The notes under the pieces are model-generated. The model ran no database searches. It worked only from the letters and a program-made list of their open reading frames with translations, and was not told the DNA's origin. The translations under genes and the position numbers were made by a program. DNA of 64,000 nucleotides from PALSA-1355 sp031400775 (lineage in GTDB: Bacteria; Planctomycetota; Planctomycetia; Pirellulales; PALSA-1355). The DNA is taken from positions 1 to 64,000 of the forward strand of contig JANNQN010000289.1 in assembly GCA_031400775.1 (NCBI GenBank), written 5' to 3'. Numbering within the stretch: position 1 is the stretch's first letter; each line of letters opens with the position of its first letter. Shown here piece after piece: positions 8,792 through 22,760 of this stretch.

Positions 8792-10684
8792 TCAATCGCG
8801 CGCTTCGACTAGTTGATACAGCCGCACCTGCTCGTCGGGCACTTGTCGCAACCTTCCGACCGCCGTGCGGATCGCGCCGCCGCCGACAAGTAGTTGGCTG
8901 GCATCGGGCGAGAACTTGACGTGCATCACGCCGCCCGCACCCTGCACGCTGTGCATCTCGGCGCCGGTCTTCAAATCCCACAGCCGAATGGTGCCGTCCC
9001 ATCCGCCCGAGGCCGCCAGCCGACCGTCGGGCGAGATGTCGAGGCAAAACACGGTCTCGGTGTGTCCCGCCAGTTCGCGCACCAGCTTGCCGCTCGCGGT
9101 GTCCCACACCCGCACGACATTATCCGTGCCCGGGTTCAGAATGATGTTCGACCGCTTGACCAATGTTCCGCCGGTGCCGGTGACGATCTGGCTGCCATCG
9201 GGCGAAACGGCCAAAGCCCAAATCGGCTCGGGCTGCTCGACCATCCACTTCTCGACTCCGCTGGTCGCATCCCACAAGCGCAATGTCTTGTCGTGCGAGG
9301 CCGAAACGGCGTCTTTGCCGTCGGGCAAGAACGCCACGCGGGTCACCCAGTCGTCGTGATTCTTGAACCGGCCCAGCTCCTTGCCTGTCTGCACGTCCAT
9401 GACCACGGCTCGCTTGTTCAGGCAACCCGCGATCAGCCGCGTGCCGTCGGAGGAGAACGCCAGCGCGTCGCTGATGTCGCCCGGGTGCAACTCGCGCAGG
9501 ACTTTGCCGGTTTCGATGCTGACAAGCAGTATCTTCTGAGTGAGCGCCGCGGTGGCAAAGTGCCGGCCATCGGGCGAAAGTACTGTCCACACACCGGGAA
9601 AATCAAAATCCTTGTTCGCCCCGCCGGCGATGTCCCACAGACGAATCCCCTGCCGGTTCGGACTGCCGCCCAGAATGGCACGGCGGCCGTCGGGCGTAAA
9701 CGCCACGCCGTACACGTCGGTCCCCTTTGCGTGCCGGGCGATCTCTTCGAGCTTGAGCGCTGTCCGCTCGACCAGCGGAGTTTGCGGAGCGCCGGCATCC
9801 TGGCGTTCGCTCGAAAACGCGATCCACATTCCGTCGGGCGACCAGGCCGGCTCGCGATTGCTCTCCTGCTGCCCGGGAATCACCACCGGCGGCTTGTCTC
9901 CTTCGACGTCGGCCAGGTGAATCTTCTGGTCGAGCGCGAAGGCCAATTGTTTTCCGTCGGGCGACCAGGCGACCGTGCCGCTCAAGTCGCCGCTGAGTCG
10001 CTGCGACAAGCCGTGACTGGCGCCCTCGGCGGCGACGATCATCAAGCTGCGCTGGTTGTTGCGATCGCCCATGAGGGCCAACCGCTTGCCGTCCGGCGAC
10101 CAGGAGAATCCGCCCGAGATATTTTCGAGCGGCGCGTCGAGCAGCGCCCGTTCTGTGCCTTCGACCAGGTCGAGCACGTGCAAATTGCCGCCGGCTTTGC
10201 CAAAAGCGATCTGGCTGCCATCGGGCGACCAGCGCGGAGAGTATCCGTCGGCCAGCCAGTTGCGTCCGCGACCGTCTTCGTTCTGCACCCAAATGCCCGG
10301 CCGCCCGCGCGCGCCGTAATTTTGATAGGCCACCTGCTTGTCGTCGGGAGACCAGTTGGGCATGGCGTTCTCGCCCAGTTCGCGCAATCCGCCGCCGTCG
10401 AGTTGGATCGCGAAGAATTTTTTCGCGTCGTCCGGCCCCTCGTAGGCGTCGAAGGCCAGCCGCTTGCCGTCGTGCGACCACTGCGGGGAGCCGTGCTTTT
10501 TATAGCCCGCAACATGGGCCACCTTGCGCACCTGGCTGCCGTCGGTTTTCATGACGAAGATGGCTGTGGGAATATCGGCGGCCGGCAGCGGCTGCGCCAG
10601 GAGAAGGACGACGCCGCTGGCGAGGGCAAACTGTATCGCGAAGAGGATCCGCGCGCTGGTCTGGGGTTTTGCTGGAGAGTTCAT
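8792..10684 (-). CDS. Secreted TolB-like (PD40) plus WD40 beta-propeller protein
   Basis: The 630-residue protein starts with a signal peptide (hydrophobic FAIQFALASGVVLLLAQPLPAA, cleavage near residue 36). The first half carries PD40 repeats of the TolB type (FVMKTDGSQVRKV, PQWSHDGKRLAF, PNWSPDDKQVAY, PRWSPDGSQIAF). The second half carries WD40 repeats, including LWDATSGVEKW and SPDGRLAASGGWDGTIRLWDLKTG. It is therefore probably two propellers in the periplasm or at the cell surface, acting as a binding scaffold. No enzymatic motif is visible. It resembles the smaller proteins at 52724 and 62007, which share the N-terminal segment and the PD40 repeats but lack the WD40 half. Confidence 0.88.
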   Translation of the reverse strand: MNSPAKPQTSARILFAIQFALASGVVLLLAQPLPAADIPTAIFVMKTDGSQVRKVAHVAGYKKHGSPQWSHDGKRLAFDAYEGPDDAKKFFAIQLDGGGLRELGENAMPNWSPDDKQVAYQNYGARGRPGIWVQNEDGRGRNWLADGYSPRWSPDGSQIAFGKAGGNLHVLDLVEGTERALLDAPLENISGGFSWSPDGKRLALMGDRNNQRSLMIVAAEGASHGLSQRLSGDLSGTVAWSPDGKQLAFALDQKIHLADVEGDKPPVVIPGQQESNREPAWSPDGMWIAFSSERQDAGAPQTPLVERTALKLEEIARHAKGTDVYGVAFTPDGRRAILGGSPNRQGIRLWDIAGGANKDFDFPGVWTVLSPDGRHFATAALTQKILLVSIETGKVLRELHPGDISDALAFSSDGTRLIAGCLNKRAVVMDVQTGKELGRFKNHDDWVTRVAFLPDGKDAVSASHDKTLRLWDATSGVEKWMVEQPEPIWALAVSPDGSQIVTGTGGTLVKRSNIILNPGTDNVVRVWDTASGKLVRELAGHTETVFCLDISPDGRLAASGGWDGTIRLWDLKTGAEMHSVQGAGGVMHVKFSPDASQLLVGGGAIRTAVGRLRQVPDEQVRLYQLVEARD

Positions 10685-10715
10685 CTTCTGGAACCGATAT
10701 TCGGCTTGGACGGCC

Positions 10716-11801
10716 TCACGGTCCGCTGATGATTTCGAGATAATTGTCGCCCGCGGTGGTGAATCCCCACTCCGAGTTCACGGTCTGTCGTAGCAGATTA
10801 AATTTCGGGGACGTGCCGCCCGGAGCCATCCGCCCCGCTTCGAACTTCGTCTCGAACGCGCCCATGTAGACACACATGCTGTGACGGGCGGGGCTGGCTA
10901 GGCCCCCATTATACTCGAGCTTTGACCCGCCGCCCCAAGGATCCAAGTAGATGAACTCATGGGCAGACATGTCGCAACCGTAGATCAGCACGGTGTGGCC
11001 GCCATCGTCGTAGGCCCACAGATCATAGCCTTTTCGCGTCGGATCGTACGGCTTGTGGAGTCCCATGTCTTTGGGACGGTCGACGACACCCACGCGAACA
11101 GGCGTTCCCGCCTTCAGAAACCCGTGCATTTTCAATCGCACGCGCTGAATCGTGTCGTTGTGGTACTTCAGATCACTGCGCTGTCTCACTTGTCGCTGCA
11201 AGGGTTCGTGGTATGGAAATTCGTAGCGGATGGGGCACACGACGTCCGGGGCGTTGCCGGCCGACCCCAACTGCGGCACGACATCCAGAGGGTCCGTGGA
11301 AAAGATCTGATTACCGCGCTCTTTCGCCACGATGCCGCAGGCCAGGCTACCGTGCTGCGGGTGCTTGTTCTTGGCGTTCTTTTGATTGAAAATGTTGTCG
11401 GGAAGGTTGTACAAAATCTCCTGAATCAGGTGCATTCTGACCGGATCTGGACGATTCATAACATCGGACAAGAGATCGATCGAATCCATGCCGAAGTGCT
11501 TGGGGAAAAACCCCGCGAGGATCGTGACTTTGGTCGTGTCGCCGCTGGCGGAACGCCCGAATATCTCGGCCTTGCCCGTGCCGCGGGCCGTAACCTTAAA
11601 CGTCTGCTTGTTGTCGACGGTGCTGACGATCGCAGTTTCGATGGAGGCATTGGCCCCCTGAATCGTGGGAGCCGCACTGGGCGCCAGCCGGCCAAAGCCA
11701 ACGTGTTCCAGCGTGTAGGTGTTGCCCATCTTGATCCACAATTCTTCGTCCGTCGAATTCACGAAGAGTCGGCTGCCGTTTCTGAGCTGGATGTGCGGCA
11801 T
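10716..11801 (-). CDS. Unknown protein: Ig-like segment plus possible papain-like (C39-type) fold
   Basis: The frame is open further upstream, but the ATG at 11801 is preceded at 7 bases by a perfect GAGGAGG (11809-11815), so I place the start there (361 residues). Residues about 55-96 look like a bacterial Ig-like strand pattern (FKVTARGTGKAEIFG...TKVTILA). Further on, Cys155 (GSLACGIVA), His269 (GGHTVLIYGCD) and Asp287 (FIYLDPWGGG) resemble the Cys-His-Asp order of C39-type papain-fold proteins, although the Cys-His distance is longer than usual. No signal peptide is visible. It could be a peptidase or an inactive relative; I do not recognise a named family. Confidence 0.7.
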   Translation of the reverse strand: MPHIQLRNGSRLFVNSTDEELWIKMGNTYTLEHVGFGRLAPSAAPTIQGANASIETAIVSTVDNKQTFKVTARGTGKAEIFGRSASGDTTKVTILAGFFPKHFGMDSIDLLSDVMNRPDPVRMHLIQEILYNLPDNIFNQKNAKNKHPQHGSLACGIVAKERGNQIFSTDPLDVVPQLGSAGNAPDVVCPIRYEFPYHEPLQRQVRQRSDLKYHNDTIQRVRLKMHGFLKAGTPVRVGVVDRPKDMGLHKPYDPTRKGYDLWAYDDGGHTVLIYGCDMSAHEFIYLDPWGGGSKLEYNGGLASPARHSMCVYMGAFETKFEAGRMAPGGTSPKFNLLRQTVNSEWGFTTAGDNYLEIISGP

Positions 11802-12025
11802 GAATTTGCCTCCTCGAACGGAAGTTGGCCCACTGCAATTATCGTTGCCACGTCGGACAAAGTTGCCGAAAAACCCAAGCAGAATTGCGCGAAATCGGGT
11901 ACGGGTCCGCAGCCAACGACCATAGCACTTCTGTCCTGCACAAGCCAGCATTTGGGCTGCTCCGCCAACGTCTGCCGCTGCGCGGAAACCTTGCGGGCGG
12001 ACGGCGCGGCGATCAGAATTGGCGC

Positions 12026-13780
12026 GTGACTACCATCGCCGACAAGCTTGCGAGGGCCAAGGCTCAACACCACTCGGGCCAATTGGGGGCTGCTGCGGAG
12101 CTTTATCGACAAGTGCTCGCCGCGGACCCTGCCCAGGTCGAGGCGCACTACCTGCTGGGCGCCGCCTGCCACGCCATGGGCCTGGCGAGCGAAGCGGTGG
12201 CGAGCTTCGGCGAAGCGCTCCGCCAGCGACCGGACCTGGCCGAGGTACACCATCATTTGGGAATCGTGATGGCCGAGAGCCGAGAGCTCGAAGCGGCCGA
12301 GCGCTGCTTTCGCCGAGCGCTGGAACTGAAGCCGCACCTGGCCGCCGCCCACCACGATCTGGGAGTGCTGCTGGTCGAACAGAACCGCGCCCAGGAAGCG
12401 GCCGTCTCGTTCCGGCGCGTCGTAGAGCTCAAACCGGATGACCCGATTGCCCACAGCGACCTGGGCGCGGCCCTGGAACGCCAGGGAGACCTCGATGCCG
12501 CGGCCGACTGGTTTCTCCGAGCCATCGAAATCGATCCGGCTCGTGCCGAAGCGCACAGTAACTTGGGCTCCGTGCGGGGAAAACAAGTAAGACTCGACGA
12601 GGCCGAGAATTGCTGCCGCCGGGCCGTCAAGCTCAACCCCCAACTGGCCGAAGCCCAATACAACCTGGGCACGGTGCTACACAAACGGTGTCAACTTGAC
12701 GAAGCGGCCGAGTGCCTGCGAAAAGCCATCGGGCTCAAGCCGAAAAATGTTGAATCGCACAACGGCCTGGGCGCGATTCTGACCGCCCAAGGAAAGTTGC
12801 CCGAAGCATTCGCCTGTTTTCTGCAAGCGATTAGCCTCGTGCCCGATTATGCCGACGCACACTTTAACTATGCATTCGCGTTACTACTGAACGGCCAACT
12901 GGCCGAAGGCTGGCCCGAGCTGGAATGGCGATTGCAGCGTAAGGGAATGCAACTTCCGGAAATCCCGCAACCGCGCTGGACGGGTGATGATCTGTCCGGC
13001 CGCACGATCCTATTGCGCAGCGAGCAAGGCCTGGGCGATACGTTGGCCTTGATTCGCTATGCTGCACTGATCGCCGAGCAAGCGGGACAGGTAATTATCG
13101 AGGTGCCACGCGCGCTATTGCCGCTTTTGAAACAATCGGGCTTCCGCGGATTAATTGCCAAGGGTTCTCCACCGTCGCCATTCGACGTCCATGCCCCGCT
13201 CGCGAGCTTGCCGGGTCTGGTCGGCACGACGTTGGACAACGTCCCCTGCCGCGTGCCCTATTTGTCGGCCGATACCAGGCTGGTCGAGCACTGGCGAACG
13301 GCGCTGGGCGGCAGCAAATTGAAAGTAGGCATCGCCTGGCAGGGCAATCCCAAGTATGACGGCGACCGCTTCCGATCGATTCCATTGGCCCAGTTCGCGC
13401 CGCTGGCTTCCGCGGGCGTCGAGCTAATCAGCCTGCAGAAAGGCGCTGGCCGCGAACAGTTGGCGAGCCTGGGAATCGATTTTCCCATCCGCCAGCTCGA
13501 CGGTCCGATCGACGAGGCTCACGGCGCTTTCATAGATACCGCCGCCATCATCAAAAACCTGGATCTGGTGGTAAGCTGCGACACAGCCGTCGCGCACCTG
13601 GCCGGCGCGTTGGGCGCGCGAGTCTGGCTGGCCTTGTCGACGGCCGCAGATTGGCGTTGGATGCTCAATCGCTCGGACACGCCCTGGTATCCGATGACGC
13701 GATTGTTTCGCCAGAAGCAACTCGGCCGCTGGGAAGACGTGTTCGACGAGATGCGAAGCGAGTTAGCACAGCTTTCCTAG
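12026..13780 (+). CDS. TPR-repeat protein with glycosyltransferase-like C-terminal domain
   Basis: I chose the GTG at 12026 as start because the first TPR begins right after it; upstream codons to 11825 have no recognisable content. The 584-residue protein has about nine TPRs (residues 5-310), such as AHYLLGAACHAMGLASEAVASFGEAL. A C-terminal domain of the GT9/GT41-like kind follows, with ILLRSEQGLGDTLALIRY, KVGIAWQGNPKYDGDRFRSIPL and the nucleotide-sugar end region VVSCDTAVAHLAGALGARVWLAL. The architecture recalls bacterial O-GlcNAc-transferase-like or SPINDLY-type proteins. Donor and acceptor are unknown. The gene is divergent from the unknown protein at 10716. Confidence 0.85.
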   Translation: MTTIADKLARAKAQHHSGQLGAAAELYRQVLAADPAQVEAHYLLGAACHAMGLASEAVASFGEALRQRPDLAEVHHHLGIVMAESRELEAAERCFRRALELKPHLAAAHHDLGVLLVEQNRAQEAAVSFRRVVELKPDDPIAHSDLGAALERQGDLDAAADWFLRAIEIDPARAEAHSNLGSVRGKQVRLDEAENCCRRAVKLNPQLAEAQYNLGTVLHKRCQLDEAAECLRKAIGLKPKNVESHNGLGAILTAQGKLPEAFACFLQAISLVPDYADAHFNYAFALLLNGQLAEGWPELEWRLQRKGMQLPEIPQPRWTGDDLSGRTILLRSEQGLGDTLALIRYAALIAEQAGQVIIEVPRALLPLLKQSGFRGLIAKGSPPSPFDVHAPLASLPGLVGTTLDNVPCRVPYLSADTRLVEHWRTALGGSKLKVGIAWQGNPKYDGDRFRSIPLAQFAPLASAGVELISLQKGAGREQLASLGIDFPIRQLDGPIDEAHGAFIDTAAIIKNLDLVVSCDTAVAHLAGALGARVWLALSTAADWRWMLNRSDTPWYPMTRLFRQKQLGRWEDVFDEMRSELAQLS

Positions 13781-13815
13781 TCGTCATGCCAATCCGTCGG
13801 GCAAGCAAGAAAGGG

Positions 13816-13844
13816 AACCACGACGACACGGAGAGCACAAAGGA
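13816..13844 (+). repeat. Dispersed intergenic repeat, CCACGACGACACGGAGAGCA type
   Basis: This is one copy of a short repeat that recurs at 18732-18758 and 18844-18870, with an inverted copy at 18791-18817. It sits between the convergent stops of the TPR-glycosyltransferase and DUF1501 genes. Confidence 0.7.
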
Positions 13845-13863
13845 CGGAAGTCAAGCCGGCCAA

Positions 13864-15279
<1,416 letters not shown>

Positions 15280-15351
15280 ATAAAATCTCTCGAACGCGGT
15301 CTCTCTGACACTCGGGCCGAGTTGACTTCGGCCCGAGTGGGCGATGCGCGG

Positions 15352-18513
<3,162 letters not shown>

Positions 18514-18687
18514 GGTTAAACGCGGGCCTGGTGTGCAGCTCAACCGATAAACTGGGATGCGACTGGCGGGAAAGCATCGCCCCACTGCCACCCATTGTAA
18601 TGAGCAAGGGAACCGTCAGCCAACCGAGGCGCCCAGCATCCGGCTGCCATATTTCGGTCGCTTTTTCCGGCTCCTTCGCTCTGCCCG

Positions 18688-18705
18688 TTGCGCCTTGGCG
18701 TGAGA
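18688..18705 (+). repeat. Dispersed repeat, TTGCGCCTTGGCGTGAGA type
   Basis: The same core recurs, as an inverted pair, at 61898-61926 and 61946-61964. Confidence 0.65.
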
Positions 18706-18731
18706 TCTCTCCTCCCGTTAGAACTTTTTTT

Positions 18732-18758
18732 AACCACGACGACACGGAGAGCACAGAG
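18732..18758 (+). repeat. Dispersed repeat, CCACGACGACACGGAGAGCA type (direct copy)
   Basis: It shares AACCACGACGACACGGAGAG with the copy at 13816 and can pair with the inverted copy at 18791-18817. Confidence 0.7.
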
Positions 18759-18790
18759 AAGAGAATTCAATTCAAGAATTCCGATTTCGT

Positions 18791-18817
18791 CCTCCGTGGT
18801 CTTTGTGTCGTTGTGGT
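18791..18817 (-). repeat. Dispersed repeat, inverted copy
   Basis: Its reverse complement begins ACCACAACGACACAAAGACC and matches the direct copies on either side with a few mismatches. Confidence 0.65.
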
Positions 18818-18843
18818 AATTGCTCCGCAATGCAAGTCCATTG

Positions 18844-18870
18844 AACCACCACGACACGAAGAGCACAAAG
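18844..18870 (+). repeat. Dispersed repeat, direct copy
   Basis: It reads AACCACCACGACACGAAGAG followed by CACAAAG, a variant of the copies at 13816 and 18732. Confidence 0.65.
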
Positions 18871-18885
18871 ATCAGAATTCGAGTA

Positions 18886-20475
18886 CTAAGTCCCGCCTGC
18901 TGCGGGCGCGGGCTCGGCTTTTTTCTCGGGGACGGGGGTTTCTCGTTTCAACTCCACCCAATAAGTGACTGCCGATGAGCCGTACTGGTCGGGCAGCGTG
19001 GTGACAGTGGCCGGACCGTTGAGAACCTGGTCTCGCAGCTTTAGCTCGAGTTGCACGTTGTAGCCACGGCCGCGGGCGTCTTCGTGATCCACGTCGCCGG
19101 CAAAGCGACCGCGCAAGTAGCCGCCCTGATAGCTCGATCCGCTCAGCAGCGTTTCCAACTGATCGCCCAGCTTCAAATGGACGTCGCCGACTTCTTTAAT
19201 CGTGAGCACGAGCGGAAACTCTTTTTTGTAGGTGACCAGCCGCCCCTTCCATTGCCCAGGCAACGCCGAATCGGGCGGCGGCGAAGGTTGTTCCGGCGAC
19301 TTCGCGGCCGTGTCAGCCGCCGCGTCGTTCTCTTTGTTTCGTTCGGGCTCCTTGTTTCGTTCGGGCAACAATATCTTGAAGATCATGTCTTGCACATACG
19401 ACACCAGCGGACTGCGGGAATTGCTCAGCACGACGACCGCGACTCGCTTGGAAGGCACGAACGTGCAGTACGTCGCAACGCCGGGCATGCCGCCCGAGTG
19501 CGAGACCGTGCGATAGCCGCGCGCCGAATCGCTCACGCCCCAGCCGACTCCGTATCCGGCCCGGCCATCGGCAGCCGAGGTGGGCGTCTGCATCTCGTCG
19601 ATCGCCGCGTCGCTGAGAATAGCCCGCTGATCGGCGAGATGCTCCTTCATGTGAAACATGGCGAAGCGGGCCAGGTCGTGTGCGCTGGCGAAGACGGCCG
19701 AAGCGCCGGGATGATCGAAATCGTAAAACGGAATCCTGCGGCCCTCGGACGTATAGCGGATTGCCTGATGCGGCTCCAAGCCTGGGGCGACGTCGATCGA
19801 AGTGTGTGTCATTCCCAGCGGCAGAAAAACTTCTTCACGCATGGCGTCGGCAAACTTCTTGCCGGCGGCCCGCTCGACGACGTAATCGAGCAAACCGTAG
19901 CCCAGGTTGCTGTATTGAAATCGTTCGCCCGGCGCGGTCACCAGGTTGCCATAGCGACGAATCGTCTCTTCGCGCGTGGGCGGCTTATAGGCTTCGTCGG
20001 CATAAAAGAACTGATAGTGCAGCGGCAAGCCGGAAGTGTGATTGGCCACGCGCCGCACGGTCGCGGCCGCGGCGTCGCCCACACGGGCCTGCAACTTCGC
20101 CTCGCCCAGATAGTCGTTGATCGGCTTGTCGAGATCGATTTTCTTGCGTTCCTTGAACACCATCAGCCCGGTGGCGGTGATCGGCTTGGAGACCGATGCG
20201 ATCGAGTACAGCGTGTGTTCGTTGGCCGGCACGCGGTTCTCGCGATCGGCCCAGCCGAAACCTTGTTCCCAGATGATCTGACCATCGCGAGCCACGGCCA
20301 CGGCGATCGACGGCAGGTTCGTATCGACCAGGCCCTTGGCAATCCGCTCGCGCACCGGGTCGAATTGCTCGGCGCCTTCGGCCGCCCGGGCATCGCGAAC
20401 GGTAAGGACCAAGACGGCGATGGCGAGCAAGCAGGCCGGAGGACGAATCAGACGAGACCGAAACAAGCCAAGCAT
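18886..20475 (-). CDS. Beta-lactamase-family (class C-like) serine hydrolase, secreted
   Basis: The ATG at 20475 is favoured because GAGGA lies 7 bases before it; an in-frame ATG 7 codons upstream lacks this. The 529-residue protein has a signal peptide ending near RDARAAEG (about residue 32). Its active-site motifs are SVSK (Ser94, Lys97), YSN (Tyr188-Asn190) and HSGG (326-329), typical of penicillin-binding-protein-like hydrolases, esterases and D-aminopeptidases. The catalytic domain ends near residue 370. An acidic, Glu/Asn/Pro-rich linker leads to a C-terminal beta-rich tail (WKGRLVTYKKEFPLVLTIKEVGDVHLKLG) of a kind found in planctomycete relatives. Substrate unknown. Confidence 0.9.
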   Translation of the reverse strand: MLGLFRSRLIRPPACLLAIAVLVLTVRDARAAEGAEQFDPVRERIAKGLVDTNLPSIAVAVARDGQIIWEQGFGWADRENRVPANEHTLYSIASVSKPITATGLMVFKERKKIDLDKPINDYLGEAKLQARVGDAAAATVRRVANHTSGLPLHYQFFYADEAYKPPTREETIRRYGNLVTAPGERFQYSNLGYGLLDYVVERAAGKKFADAMREEVFLPLGMTHTSIDVAPGLEPHQAIRYTSEGRRIPFYDFDHPGASAVFASAHDLARFAMFHMKEHLADQRAILSDAAIDEMQTPTSAADGRAGYGVGWGVSDSARGYRTVSHSGGMPGVATYCTFVPSKRVAVVVLSNSRSPLVSYVQDMIFKILLPERNKEPERNKENDAAADTAAKSPEQPSPPPDSALPGQWKGRLVTYKKEFPLVLTIKEVGDVHLKLGDQLETLLSGSSYQGGYLRGRFAGDVDHEDARGRGYNVQLELKLRDQVLNGPATVTTLPDQYGSSAVTYWVELKRETPVPEKKAEPAPAAGGT

Positions 20476-20715
20476 GGTGTAGTCCTCGGTAAACATGAAT
20501 CCGCTGTGTTATTCGCCGTGCCCGGCGAACCATTGCCGGCCGCTGGCAGGCTCAAGCGTAATCCGCCGGCAGGCAGGTGGCTACTAAATCGAGACTCTTC
20601 GGCCCATAGCCCCCGGCGGCGGACGGGTGATAGAATGGGTGGCTATTCGTTTTACGCTCTTTTCTAGCGATTCCGGGCTGCGAACTCGGAACCGTCTCGC
20701 GCGCGGACGTGCGGC

Positions 20716-22743
20716 ATGTCGACGGCACACACAAATCTCGGCGCTGGCCTGCCGATTGTTGGTCAAAGCTCAACCACTTTGGCGACAGTGACCGCGCCGC
20801 GCGCCAAACCCACCCCGCCGCTGCCGATGACGCGCAGCGAAATGCTCGCCCGCGGGTGGGACGAGGTCGACGTCGTGTTCGTCACCGGCGACGCCTACGT
20901 CGATCATCCCAGCTTTGCCATGGCGCTGCTGGGGCGGTTGCTCGAGAGCGAAGGGTTTCGCGTGGCAATCCTCAGCCAGCCGGACTGGAAGAATTGCCAC
21001 GCCTGGCGCACGTTCGGCCGCCCGCGACTGTTCTTTGCGGTGAGCGCCGGCAACATGGACTCGATGATCAATCACTACACGGCCAACCGCAAAGTGCGCA
21101 ACGACGACGCCTACAGCCCAGGCGGCGCAATCGGACGGCGACCCGATCGGGCCACGCTGGCTTATTGTCAACGGGCCCGCGAGGCGTATCACGGCGTGCC
21201 GGTCATCGCCGGCGGGGTCGAGGCCAGTCTGCGGCGGATCGCGCACTACGACTACTGGAGCGACAAGGTCCGGCGCTCGATCCTGCTCGATTGCAAAGCC
21301 GACCTGTTGGTCTACGGCATGGGCGAGCGCGGAATCATCGAGATCGCGAAGCGGCTGAGCCAGGGGCAGTCGTTGGTGGACTTGCGCGATATGCGGGGCG
21401 TGGCCTATCGCCTGGGGGCCAAGGAAACGCCGCCGCAAGAAAACACGATCACGCTGCCCAGCTATGAGCAAGTGTCCAGCGACAAGTTGGCGTTTGCCGA
21501 GATGACCAAGATCTCGCACAACGAAACCAATCCCTACAACGCCCGGCGGCTCGCGCAATTCCACGACCGCGAGTGCGTGGTGGCCAATCCGCCGGCCGTG
21601 CCGTTGGCCGAGGCCGAGATGGACCGCGTCTATGGCCTGGCCTTCACCCGCAAGCCGCACCCCAGCTACGGCAAGGCGAAGATTCCGGCATACGAGGTCG
21701 TTAAAGATTCGGTGCAGATCATGCGCGGTTGCTTCGGCGGTTGCACGTTTTGCTCGATCACGGCCCACGAGGGGCGGATCATCCAAAGCCGCAGCCAGGA
21801 ATCGATCCTGGGCGAAATTCGCCAGATGACGGCCGACAAGGATTTCAAGGGCGTGGTGAGCGACATCGGCGGACCCACGGCCAACATGTACCAGATGCGC
21901 TGCATGCGGCCCGAGGTCGAGGCCAAGTGCCGGCGGCTGAGTTGCGTGCATCCCACGATCTGCAAACTGCTGGGCACCGATCATGGTCCGCTCGTGCAGT
22001 TGATGAAAGCCGCGCGGACCGAGCCGGGTGTCAAGAAGGTGCTGGTGGCATCGGGCATTCGCATGGACCTGGCGCGCCGCAGCCCGCAGTACATGAACGA
22101 GCTGGCGAAGCATCACGTCGGCGGGCATTTGAAAGTCGCGCCCGAGCACACCGACCCCAGCGTGTTGGGGTTGATGAAAAAGCCGGGGGCCGACGATTTC
22201 GAAAAGTTCGACGAGGCGTTCAAGCAGGCCTCGGACCGCGCCGGCAAGAAGCAGTTTCTCGTGCCCTATTTCATCGCCAGCCATCCGGGCAGCACGCTCG
22301 ACTCGATGATCGACCTGGCCTTGTTCCTCAAGCGCAATCACTACCAGCCCGACCAGGTGCAGGATTTCATCCCCAGCCCGTTCGACATCGCGGCCTGCAT
22401 GTATCACACCGGCATGGACCCCTTCACCAAGAAGCCGGTGTTCATCGCCAAACATCTGCGCGACCGAAAACTGCAACGGGCCTTGATGCAATTCTTCAAG
22501 CCCGAGAATTATTTCGAGGTCCGCCGGGCGCTGGAACAGGCCGATCGCCGCGACCTGATCGGCAGCGGCTGCGATTGCTTGATTCCTGAGCGGGCGCCGA
22601 AAGAGGCGCTCGATCGCAAACGCAAGCGGGCCAACGAGGAAGTCCGCGAGCAGACTGCCGGCGATCACATTCGCTCCAAGCCGGGCGCAGGGTATCGGCC
22701 GCAGCGCAAAACGGCCGCCAAGCGCGAGCGGCACGGCCGTTAG
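20716..22743 (+). CDS. ygiQ: YgiQ family radical SAM protein
   Basis: The 675-residue protein matches the YgiQ (UPF0313) family across its length. The N-terminal part has DVVFVTGDAYVDHPSFAMALLGRLLESEGFRVAILSQPDW. The radical SAM cluster motif is C339-GGF-like C343-TFC346 (GCFGGCTFCSITAHEGR). A conserved C-terminal extension has SCVHPTICKLLGTDHGPL, HVGGHLKVAPEHTDP and the DFIPSPFDIAACMYHTGMDP segment. It should bind a [4Fe-4S] cluster and S-adenosylmethionine; the reaction is not known. The start ATG at 20716 has no strong ribosome site. It is followed 17 bases later by a methyltransferase gene, possibly cotranscribed. Confidence 0.94.
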   Translation: MSTAHTNLGAGLPIVGQSSTTLATVTAPRAKPTPPLPMTRSEMLARGWDEVDVVFVTGDAYVDHPSFAMALLGRLLESEGFRVAILSQPDWKNCHAWRTFGRPRLFFAVSAGNMDSMINHYTANRKVRNDDAYSPGGAIGRRPDRATLAYCQRAREAYHGVPVIAGGVEASLRRIAHYDYWSDKVRRSILLDCKADLLVYGMGERGIIEIAKRLSQGQSLVDLRDMRGVAYRLGAKETPPQENTITLPSYEQVSSDKLAFAEMTKISHNETNPYNARRLAQFHDRECVVANPPAVPLAEAEMDRVYGLAFTRKPHPSYGKAKIPAYEVVKDSVQIMRGCFGGCTFCSITAHEGRIIQSRSQESILGEIRQMTADKDFKGVVSDIGGPTANMYQMRCMRPEVEAKCRRLSCVHPTICKLLGTDHGPLVQLMKAARTEPGVKKVLVASGIRMDLARRSPQYMNELAKHHVGGHLKVAPEHTDPSVLGLMKKPGADDFEKFDEAFKQASDRAGKKQFLVPYFIASHPGSTLDSMIDLALFLKRNHYQPDQVQDFIPSPFDIAACMYHTGMDPFTKKPVFIAKHLRDRKLQRALMQFFKPENYFEVRRALEQADRRDLIGSGCDCLIPERAPKEALDRKRKRANEEVREQTAGDHIRSKPGAGYRPQRKTAAKRERHGR

Positions 22744-22760
22744 TGGATCGGTGATTCGCA

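Larger units (their letters stand above)
18514..18885. other. Gene-free stretch rich in short dispersed repeats
   Basis: The 372 bases between the start of the DUF1549/1553 gene and the stop of the serine hydrolase hold four recognisable repeat copies (18688-18705, 18732-18758, 18791-18817 inverted, 18844-18870). Opposite orientations let the transcript fold into long imperfect hairpins. I see no gene. Confidence 0.7.

Noticed and set aside
8894..10729. Open frame of 611 codons on the plus strand
   Set aside because: It is antisense to the TolB/WD40 gene and lacks any domain.
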